DNA from: JAVBLT01 sp031553315
GTDB taxonomy: Bacteria > Verrucomicrobiota > Kiritimatiellia > RFP12 > DVOR01
Direction: 5' to 3'
Length of the DNA stretch: 17,493 nucleotides
Assembly: GCA_031553315.1 (NCBI GenBank)
Contig: JAVBLT010000004.1
Location: 1-17,493, forward strand
A program made the position numbers and the translations under genes. Positions 1-6,381 of the stretch are shown in pieces (position 1 is the stretch's first letter; each line of letters begins with the position of its first letter). The notes below the pieces were generated by a model. It saw only the letters and a program-made list of their open reading frames with translations. It searched no databases and was not told where the DNA came from.

Positions 1-140
1 TCCGGATTTTGCGAAGGTGAATTTTGGTTTTGACAAACGCTTGAGGTGAGCCGTAGCAACGCTACGGCGATCTGAAAGGGTGAAGTTCAAAAACAAAAAG
101 CACCGAGAAAAAGCGGAAAGATCAATCGAAATATGCTCTA
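1..140 (-). mobile_element. MITE-like inverted-repeat element, copy 1 (truncated by window edge)
   Basis: This stretch is nearly identical to the reverse complement of 8848-8987. I see only a T/G change near the edge, one missing A in the TTGACAAA(A)CGC stretch and a C/T change near 103. The end at 138-140 reads GCTC followed by the dinucleotide TA, as in the complete copy. About 23 nt of the other terminus lie outside the window. The centre holds a perfect 7-bp hairpin, CCGTAGC-AAC-GCTACGG (51-67). There is no coding capacity. It lies downstream of the GspE gene, which ends about 96 bp away. The window starting inside a repeat suggests a contig edge. See the full copy for element structure. 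Confidence 0.8.
51..67. repeat. internal hairpin of element copy 1
   Basis: A perfect 7-bp stem with a 3-nt loop, CCGTAGC-AAC-GCTACGG. It is conserved exactly (as reverse complement) in the second copy at 8921-8937. No T-run follows on either strand, so it is not an intrinsic terminator. Confidence 0.7.
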
Positions 141-235
141 AAGCGGGTTTCGTTTGACCGGCTCGCTTTTTTTCGGCGCTTTTCCTTTTTGAACATCGCC
201 CGCGTAAAATCCGGGCATTTCAATCGAGGGTTGCT

Positions 236-1924
236 CTATTTGCTGTCTTCCGTCACGCGCATCAGCTCTTCGACGGAGGTGAATCCGTTGAAGACCTTGC
301 GCCAGCCGTCCTGGCGGAGCGTGGTCATGCCTTCTTTCATTGATGCCTGGCGGATTTCGGAGGAGGAGCGCCGCCCGATGATCATCGAGCCGATCGCCTC
401 GCTCACGTGAAGCAGCTCGAAAATCGCGCCGCGGCCGCGGTAGCCTGTGCGGGTGCATGCGTCGCACCCTACGGGTTCGTAGACGAAATTCTGCGGCGGG
501 GGGTAAGGCTGATCCCAGAGGTTCATATCGAGCGGGCGCTCTCCGCGGCACTTCGGGCAAAGGCGCCGCGAAAGCCGCTGCGCCAGCACGCCCGCCACTG
601 CGGAGGCCACGAGAAAGGGCTCGGCGCCCATGTCGATGAGGCGGGCAAAGGCGCCGGCGGCGTCGTTCGTGTGAAGCGTGCTGAAAACCAGGTGGCCTGT
701 GAGCGATGCGTTGATCGCGATTTCAGCGGTCTCGCCGTCGCGGATTTCACCGACCATGATGATGTCGGGATCCTGGCGCAGGAACGCGCGCAGCGCCCGG
801 GCGAAGGTGAGGCCGATATCGGAGCGCACGAGGACTTGGTTGACGCCCGGCATTTCATATTCGATCGGGTCTTCCGCCGTCATGATGCGCACGTTGATTT
901 TGTTGATTTCATGCAAGAAGGCATAGAGCGACGTCGATTTGCCAGACCCTGTGGGTCCCGTCACCAGAATGATGCCGTTGGGGCGGTTGATCAGTTTATT
1001 GGTCACATCCAGGTCGCGCCCGCTCATGCCCAGATCCTTGAGCTTCACGAAGTTGCCCGCCTTTTGGAGCAGGCGCAGGCTCACGCTTTCGCCGTAGGCG
1101 ATCGGGCATGTGGACACGCGGATATCGATGTCTTCATTGTTGAGGCGGATGCCGATGCGGCCATCCATGGGCATGCGTTTTTCGGCGATGTCGAGGTTCG
1201 CCATGACCTTCAGGCGTGAAATAATCGCGGCTTTGAGGCGGTTCAGCTGCGGCGGCACGTCGACCTTGTGCAGCATGCCGTCGATCCGGTAGCGGATCCG
1301 CAGCTCGTCTTCCATCGGCTCCACGTGGATATCGGTGGCGCCCAGGCGGTCTGCCTCCGCGATGATCTGGTTCACGAAGCGCACGATCGATGCTTCCTGC
1401 CCCATCTCGTTCACATCGATTTTGGAGATGTTGGCTTCGGAATCCACCTCGTAGCGGCCGTCCTCGATCATCTTTTCGATGGCTTCCGCGCCCACGCCGT
1501 AATATTTTTTGATGCCTTTGTCGATTTCCTCCCAGGCGCAGACCATCATCCTCACCGGTCTGCCGCACGCCAGGCGCAACGCATCGGCGGCCCGGATATT
1601 CATGGGGTCGAAGACCGCCACCACCAGCGCGCCGTTTTCGATTCGCAGCGGCAGCACGTTGTACTGGTAGACCGCGCGCGCGGGCAGGCTCGAAAGTGCT
1701 TCATCGGTGGGGCGCGTTTCGGCGATTTCCACATATGAGAGCCCCAGCAGCGGCGCCAGCTTTTTGAGAAAATCTTCCTCTTTCGCCATTTCAAGGCGCG
1801 CCACCACGCCGGGAATGCCTCGACCGTCTGACTTATCGGTCGACAATATCGTTTCAATTTGAAAATCGGTGAAGAGCCCCGTTTTTTTCAAAATGGCGCT
1901 GACAAAAGCATCTGAAGAGTTCAC
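236..1924 (-). CDS. GspE/PilB-type secretion or type IV pilus assembly ATPase
   Basis: Cytoplasmic hexameric ATPase that powers pseudopilus or pilus assembly in type II secretion or type IV pili. The protein is 562 aa, the usual length for the family. Residues about 1-150 form the N-terminal MshEN/GspE_N domain. The catalytic part has the Walker A GPTGSGKS (323-330), an Asp-box region after MTAEDPIEYE (348-357), the Walker B DIIMVGE (387-393) and the His box LTGHLVFSTLHTNDA (408-422). A zinc-binding tetracysteine motif is present (C456, C459, C487, C490), as in GspE/PilB and not PilT. The start is GTG at 1924, with AAAGGA 6 nt upstream. No other secretion or pilus gene is in the window, so GspE and PilB cannot be told apart by context. 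It is divergent from the lipase gene. Confidence 0.95.
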   Translation of the reverse strand: MNSSDAFVSAILKKTGLFTDFQIETILSTDKSDGRGIPGVVARLEMAKEEDFLKKLAPLLGLSYVEIAETRPTDEALSSLPARAVYQYNVLPLRIENGALVVAVFDPMNIRAADALRLACGRPVRMMVCAWEEIDKGIKKYYGVGAEAIEKMIEDGRYEVDSEANISKIDVNEMGQEASIVRFVNQIIAEADRLGATDIHVEPMEDELRIRYRIDGMLHKVDVPPQLNRLKAAIISRLKVMANLDIAEKRMPMDGRIGIRLNNEDIDIRVSTCPIAYGESVSLRLLQKAGNFVKLKDLGMSGRDLDVTNKLINRPNGIILVTGPTGSGKSTSLYAFLHEINKINVRIMTAEDPIEYEMPGVNQVLVRSDIGLTFARALRAFLRQDPDIIMVGEIRDGETAEIAINASLTGHLVFSTLHTNDAAGAFARLIDMGAEPFLVASAVAGVLAQRLSRRLCPKCRGERPLDMNLWDQPYPPPQNFVYEPVGCDACTRTGYRGRGAIFELLHVSEAIGSMIIGRRSSSEIRQASMKEGMTTLRQDGWRKVFNGFTSVEELMRVTEDSK

Positions 1925-1954
1925 AGGCAGTCCTTTCGGCGGTTCATGGCGGCT

Positions 1955-1984
1955 ATTCTATCTCAAACGGTTGCCCTGTGGCAA
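1955..1984 (-). promoter_or_regulatory. candidate sigma70-type promoter of the GspE/PilB gene
   Basis: On the minus strand TTGCCA (1979-1984) and TAGAAT (1955-1960) are separated by 18 bp, giving a leader of about 25 nt before the GTG start. The -10 box is a good match and the -35 box is fair. Called by eye. Confidence 0.45.
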
Positions 1985-2125
1985 GTATTGGCTGCCGCGA
2001 GACTTTTTTTGAAGCGGAGGCGCCGAAACCCGCCCCCGCGCGATCCGGGCCTGATGAATCCTTTTATGATGTTTTAAAACGCGCGAAAAGATGTTTTTTT
2101 AATACACAACCCATTCAACATCAAT

Positions 2126-2171
2126 TATTTTTAAAAATATCTTGCTATTTTATTTCCATTCGGGGTATTCT
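2126..2171 (+). promoter_or_regulatory. AT-rich promoter region of the lipase gene
   Basis: TTGCTA (2142-2147) and TATTCT (2166-2171) are separated by 18 bp, about 40 nt before the lipase ATG. Immediately upstream is a perfect 14-bp palindrome, TATTTTTAAAAATA (2126-2139), which may be an UP-element-like tract or an operator. The region from about 2060 to 2200 is far richer in A and T than the rest of the window. Confidence 0.45.
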
Positions 2172-2210
2172 TTCAGCAGAAGCATTCCACTCATAAAAAA
2201 GGAGCCTTGT

Positions 2211-3830
2211 ATGCTTGTTATTATTCACGGTTGGAGCTCGCATTGCGGGAAAATGGTCAACGTGTGCACGGCGATTGAAAGTTTGCTCGGTATCAGCGCC
2301 GCATCGATCAGGCTGGGCGATTACCTGTCGCTCGACGACAACGTCACCTTCAACGATTTAACCGATGCCCTCGACCGCGCCTGGAGGGATTTGAAGCTTC
2401 CCCCGGGGGAAAAGGCCGATGTCATCGTCCACAGCACCGGCGGCCTCATCATCCGCGATTGGCTCGAACGCCGGTACGGCAAACACCCGGAGACGGCCCC
2501 CGTCAAACACCTCCTGATGCTCGCCCCCGCCAACTTCGGCTCCCCCATCGCCCACATGGGGCAGAGCGGCCTGGGGCGCATCTTCGCCGGCTGGGAGAGT
2601 GAAAAGGGGTTTGAATCGGGCAAAGAGCTTCTCAAGGGGCTTGAGCTCGCCAGCGCCTACAGCTGGCAGCTCGCCAACCGCGACCTTTTTTCCGAGGAAG
2701 CCCGCAAACACGATCAGGATCCCGCTGAAGGAACCGCCCGCCTTTACGACGCGGGCAACATCATGTGCTCCGTGCTGGTCGGCGGCGAAGGGTATTCCGG
2801 CATAAGCGCAATCGGCAACCGCCCGGGGGGCGACGGCACGGTGCTTTGGGCCACCGCCAACCTCAACGCCGCCAAAATCACGGTCGATCTAATAGGAAAG
2901 GAATCCAAAAAACGCACCCGGGGAATCGTCGCCGACACGCACTTCGACCCGACCCTGTTTGAGGATCAAAACCGCAAAGCATTGTGCGCCTTTTGCATCG
3001 TCCCCGGGTTCGATCACTCCAGCATTGCCGATTACGGCGAAAAAATATTCTCCTCCGAAGCGAAAGAAATGCCGCCGGAATTGAAGGCATACATACTGGA
3101 AGCCTTGACGGTTGAAGAAAAAGATTTTGAAACCATGAAAGGCGCCTGGTCGGAAAAAGCCGCGGCGTTCATTTCAAAAAAATTACGGGACGACCGGGAA
3201 AGCCTTTTGGAATCGCTGGTGAAATCGAGAATCATTTCATCATTCATCAAGCCCTCCAAGGAGGAAACCCCGGAAAAGGCTGAAAAAGAAACCATTTACG
3301 ATGTCAAAGGCGGGTATCAACACTGCGTTGTGCATGTGGTCGATCATCACGACGCGCCGGTCGGCGACTATGTTGTCGAGCTCTACGCCGCCACCGCCAA
3401 TGAAGCGTACGACGAGGAAAAACTGACAAAAAAAATTCAGGAAGAAGTGATTCTCTCCGTCCATTCTTTTTCCGACGACCCCTCCTACCGCAGCTTTTAC
3501 ATCGACTATGCGCGGTTGACCGACGTGCTCGATTCCCTCGAGGAAAATGACTCCCAAAAAAGAAAATACCTGCTTAAGTTCAGCGTGACCGCGCGCCCTG
3601 AAATCTCCGACGAACCGGCCGAAGCCAAAAGAAGGCATTCCGTCGGCTACAAAACCGGAACATCGTATGACGTGGGGTCTTTCTCATTTTCGCGGGAACA
3701 GGCGAAAATCTTCTTCTCCGGAACCCGCACCATTCTGATCACCATTAAAATCAGGCGTTATCAGAACTCCAACGTGTTTACACTCGACAAAAAAGAAACC
3801 GCCCAAAAGAAGAAAAAGGATCGAAAATAG
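2211..3830 (+). CDS. alpha/beta-hydrolase, lipase/esterase-like, with a C-terminal extension
   Basis: Predicted serine hydrolase of the lipase/esterase type, 539 aa; the substrate is unknown. I chose ATG 2211 because AAAAAAGGAG lies 6 nt upstream; an open frame extends 23 codons further up but without a ribosome site. The oxyanion HG motif is at residues 6-7 (IIHGW). The nucleophile elbow is VIVHSTGG with Ser75, followed by MLAPANFGS (103-111). The likely acid is Asp208 in GGDGTVLW, and the likely base is His269 in DHSS. This S-D-H order with a GDGTV signature recalls PGAP1/LCAT-like lipases. Residues 300-350 look alpha-helical and charged. Residues about 360-520 form a separate beta-rich domain I do not recognise, followed by a lysine-rich tail (KKKKDRK). 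There is no signal peptide or membrane segment, so it is probably cytoplasmic or exported by a specialised route. Upstream DNA and parts of the gene are less GC-rich than the neighbours, which fits acquisition by transfer. Confidence 0.8.
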   Translation: MLVIIHGWSSHCGKMVNVCTAIESLLGISAASIRLGDYLSLDDNVTFNDLTDALDRAWRDLKLPPGEKADVIVHSTGGLIIRDWLERRYGKHPETAPVKHLLMLAPANFGSPIAHMGQSGLGRIFAGWESEKGFESGKELLKGLELASAYSWQLANRDLFSEEARKHDQDPAEGTARLYDAGNIMCSVLVGGEGYSGISAIGNRPGGDGTVLWATANLNAAKITVDLIGKESKKRTRGIVADTHFDPTLFEDQNRKALCAFCIVPGFDHSSIADYGEKIFSSEAKEMPPELKAYILEALTVEEKDFETMKGAWSEKAAAFISKKLRDDRESLLESLVKSRIISSFIKPSKEETPEKAEKETIYDVKGGYQHCVVHVVDHHDAPVGDYVVELYAATANEAYDEEKLTKKIQEEVILSVHSFSDDPSYRSFYIDYARLTDVLDSLEENDSQKRKYLLKFSVTARPEISDEPAEAKRRHSVGYKTGTSYDVGSFSFSREQAKIFFSGTRTILITIKIRRYQNSNVFTLDKKETAQKKKKDRK

Positions 3831-3867
3831 AAACCCCTCCTGCATACCGGGGTGACCGATGAAAGGG

Positions 3868-3910
3868 AAAAGCGGGTTGCGTGCCATTGACGCCGCCCGC
3901 TTTTCTTCCT
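3868..3910 (+). terminator. intrinsic terminator after the lipase gene
   Basis: The 9-bp outer stem AAAAGCGGG (3868-3876) pairs with CCCGCTTTT (3896-3904). Inside it an inner stem GCGT/ACGC closes a 7-nt loop, and a T-rich stretch follows. It starts 38 nt after the lipase stop. Its presence argues against the upstream in-frame ATG at 3859 as the start of the rhamnosidase gene. Confidence 0.7.
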
Positions 3911-3915
3911 ATCAT
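3887..3915 (+). promoter_or_regulatory. sigma70-type promoter of the GH78 gene, overlapping the terminator
   Basis: TTGACG (3887-3892) and TATCAT (3910-3915) are spaced exactly 17 bp apart. Transcription would start near 3922, leaving about 20 nt of leader before ATG 3943. The -35 box lies in the inner part of the preceding terminator hairpin and the -10 box just after its T-run. Confidence 0.65.
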
Positions 3916-3942
3916 CCGCTTCACATGAAAGCGAGGTTTGCG

Positions 3943-6243
3943 ATGCGAGTGTTTCTGGTGATGTTTTTTGCCGCGTTTGCGGCCTGTGCCCGCGCTGAAT
4001 TTGCCGCCGCGAAACCGGTGTGGCCCGCCGGCCGGGAAAAGCAGATGAACAGCTTCGCGGGATTTTACGCGGAGGTGGAGGGCCCTGAAAAGGCCATCGT
4101 CCGCTTCACCGGATCCAGCATCTGCCGGCTCTTCGTCAACGGCGAGTTTATCGGCTACGGCCCGGCCCGCGGCCCGCACGGCTTTGACCGGATCGACGAA
4201 TGGCCCGTTTCGCTCAAGCCCGGCGCAAACAGCATCGCCATCGAAGTGGCCGGCTACAACGTCAACGCCTGGTACCTCCTCGACGAACCCGCCTACCTTC
4301 AGGCCGAAGTGGTCGCCGGAGATCGCATCCTCGCCGCGACCGGCTCCGGCTTCAGCGCGCTCTCCCTGCCGCATAAAATCAAAAAAATTCAGCGCTACAG
4401 CCCCCAGCGCGCCTTCGCCGAAGCCTGGCGCCTCACCCCCGATTCCGACGCCTGGCGCACCGGCGCCCCCTTTCAGCCGCTGGTTCTCGCCGAGCAGCCT
4501 CAACAAAAATTCCTGCCCCGCATCGCGCCTTATCCCGATTTCAAGCTCCTCCGCCCAGTGAAGGAAATTGCCGGCGGCAGCGTCAAAACCGTGCCCGGGC
4601 GCGATGTGTGGATGGATAAGGCCACCTGGCTCACCCCCTCCTTAAAAGGGTATTACACCGGCGAACAGGAGGCCTCGCCCTTCTTCGAGGTGCAGCGCAT
4701 GGAGTTCCTCCCCGCCGACCCCGCCCTGCCCGACACCTGGCGCACCTTCGATTTCGCCTCCAACCGCACCGGCTTCATCGGCGGCACACTCCGCTGCGAG
4801 ACCCCCTGCCGGGTCTACTTCGCTTTCGACGAGATCCTCACCCGGGGCGACGTCAGCGTCACCCGCATGCGCTGCGCCAACGTTGTGGGCTACGAGCTCA
4901 CCCAGCCCGGAACCTACCGCGTGGAGGCCTTCGAGCCCTACACCCTGCGCTACCTCAAAGTAATCACCACCGGCGGCAGCTGCGCCGTCTCCGGCCTTTA
5001 CCTCCGCGAATACGCCAACCCCGCCGCCACCCGCGCCGCCTTCGCCTCCTCCGACCCCGATCTCGGGCGCATCTTCGAAGCCGCCCGCGAAACCTTCAGA
5101 CAGAACGCGGTCGACGTCTTTACCGACTGCCCCTCCCGCGAGCGCGCCGCCTGGCTGTGCGACTCCTTCTTCACCTCTCGCGTGGCCCTCGACCTTTGCG
5201 GCGACACCGATATGGAGCGCCTCTTCTTCCAAAACTACCTCCTGCCCGAAAGCTTCCGTTTCCTCCCCCAAGGTATGCTCCCCATGTGCTATCCCGCCGA
5301 CCACAACGAATGCTCCTTCATCCCCAACTGGGCCATGTGGTTCGTTATCCAGCTCGAGGAATACCTCGCCCGCAGCGGCGACCGCGCCACGATCGAAGCC
5401 CTCAGACCCCGCGTGCTCGCCCTGCTCGATTTTTTATCGAAATATAAAAACAGCGACGGCCTCCTCGAAAAACTCCCCTCCTGGGTCTTCATTGAATGGT
5501 CCCGATCCAACGAACTCGTGCAAGACGTCAGCTACCCCTCCAACATGACCTACGCCGAAGCGCTCTCCTGCGCCGCCCGGCTCTATCGCCTGCCCGAGCT
5601 TGAGGCCGAGGCCCAAACGATCCGCGAGACCATCCGCAAACAATCCTTCAACGGCGCCTTCTTCGTGGACAACGCCACCCGCCGGCCCGACGGCTCCCTC
5701 GCAATCGGCACAGAGGCCACCGAAACCTGCCAGTACTACGCCTTCTTCTTCCGCACCGCCACCCCCGCGCTCTACCCCCGCCTCTGGAAGACCCTCGTCG
5801 ACGATTTCGGCCCCCGCCGCCGCCACGCCAACAAGCACCCCGCCATCGCCTTCTCCAACGCCTTCATCGGCAACTACCTCCGCCTCGAGCTCCTCTCCCG
5901 CGAAGGCCTCGCCGCCCAAATCCTCGCCGAAAGCAAGGGCTACTTCCTCCACATGGTCGACCAGACCGGCACCCTCTGGGAAAACGACTCCCCCTCCGAC
6001 AGCTGCTGCCACGGCTTCGCCAGCCACGCCGCCCATATCCTCTACCGCGACGTGCTCGGCGTGGCCGCCATCGACCCCGTAAACAAAAAAATCACCCTCC
6101 GCTTCAACGACGTGCCCCTCGAAAGCTGCTCCGGCACCATCCCCATCGGCAAAGAGGCGCTCACCGTGGCATGGCGTAAAAAAGACGGCAAACTCATCCA
6201 CACCGTGGAAGCCCCCCCCGGCTTCACCGTCATTGAACCGTGA
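3943..6243 (+). CDS. secreted GH78-type alpha-L-rhamnosidase
   Basis: Predicted exported glycoside hydrolase that removes terminal alpha-L-rhamnose from polysaccharides or glycosides; 766 aa. I chose ATG 3943 because GCGAGG sits 6 nt upstream and it gives a signal peptide directly (MRVFLVMFFAAFAACARA). Residues about 20-160 form an N-terminal beta-sandwich with the RLFVNGEFIGYGPARGP motif typical of rhamnosidase accessory domains. A second beta region follows to about 360, then the (alpha/alpha)6 catalytic domain, about 365-690. That domain carries DCPSRERAAWLCD (395-407): Asp395, Glu400 and Asp407 have the GH78 active-site spacing. GTLWEN supplies the likely general base, Glu680. A small C-terminal beta domain ends the protein. 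It is shorter than many GH78 enzymes (often 900 aa or more). The wobble base is very often C. It has its own promoter and lies upstream of GH3 on the same strand. Confidence 0.88.
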   Translation: MRVFLVMFFAAFAACARAEFAAAKPVWPAGREKQMNSFAGFYAEVEGPEKAIVRFTGSSICRLFVNGEFIGYGPARGPHGFDRIDEWPVSLKPGANSIAIEVAGYNVNAWYLLDEPAYLQAEVVAGDRILAATGSGFSALSLPHKIKKIQRYSPQRAFAEAWRLTPDSDAWRTGAPFQPLVLAEQPQQKFLPRIAPYPDFKLLRPVKEIAGGSVKTVPGRDVWMDKATWLTPSLKGYYTGEQEASPFFEVQRMEFLPADPALPDTWRTFDFASNRTGFIGGTLRCETPCRVYFAFDEILTRGDVSVTRMRCANVVGYELTQPGTYRVEAFEPYTLRYLKVITTGGSCAVSGLYLREYANPAATRAAFASSDPDLGRIFEAARETFRQNAVDVFTDCPSRERAAWLCDSFFTSRVALDLCGDTDMERLFFQNYLLPESFRFLPQGMLPMCYPADHNECSFIPNWAMWFVIQLEEYLARSGDRATIEALRPRVLALLDFLSKYKNSDGLLEKLPSWVFIEWSRSNELVQDVSYPSNMTYAEALSCAARLYRLPELEAEAQTIRETIRKQSFNGAFFVDNATRRPDGSLAIGTEATETCQYYAFFFRTATPALYPRLWKTLVDDFGPRRRHANKHPAIAFSNAFIGNYLRLELLSREGLAAQILAESKGYFLHMVDQTGTLWENDSPSDSCCHGFASHAAHILYRDVLGVAAIDPVNKKITLRFNDVPLESCSGTIPIGKEALTVAWRKKDGKLIHTVEAPPGFTVIEP

Positions 6244-6321
6244 AAGGCGTTCGAGAGCCAGCCGTTCCGCCGGCCTTTTGCATCCTCGAGAATGCGGTGC
6301 GTACACCGGGTTCTGTCGGGC

Positions 6322-6350
6322 TTGACTTTTCTCATCTAAAAATTTATACT
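6322..6350 (+). promoter_or_regulatory. sigma70-type promoter of the GH3 gene
   Basis: TTGACT (6322-6327) and TATACT (6345-6350) with 17-bp spacing: the closest match to consensus in the window. The likely transcription start is about 25 nt before ATG 6382. A short inverted repeat, CGGTG-CGTA-CACCG (6295-6308), lies 13 bp upstream and could be a regulator site or chance. The rest of the 138-nt gap after GH78 shows only weak hairpins. Confidence 0.75.
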
Positions 6351-6381
6351 CCTTCCGTTAAACGCTTTGAAAGGATTGATG

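Noticed and set aside
21..70. Possible outward promoter in the element (TTGACA at 30-35)
   Set aside because: The -35 box is perfect, but no acceptable -10 box occurs 16-19 bp downstream in either copy.
190..225. GCCCG/CGGGC hairpin as a GspE terminator
   Set aside because: Only a 5-bp stem with a 9-nt loop and no following T-run in the direction of transcription.
1922..1949. Eight-codon leader frame overlapping the GspE GTG start
   Set aside because: It has no ribosome site and could easily arise by chance; nothing suggests attenuation.
2211..3830. Lipase as a type VI secretion effector
   Set aside because: No VgrG, Hcp, PAAR or immunity-like gene is nearby, so the assignment would rest on fold alone.
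3859..3942. Upstream in-frame starts for the GH78 gene (3859 and 3925)
   Set aside because: The first overlaps the terminator hairpin and the predicted promoter; neither improves the signal peptide, while 3943 has a well-spaced GCGAGG.
3943..4000. Lipoprotein signal in the GH78 product
   Set aside because: The residues before the cysteine (FAAC) do not fit the lipobox well, and a standard cleavage site after ARA is available.
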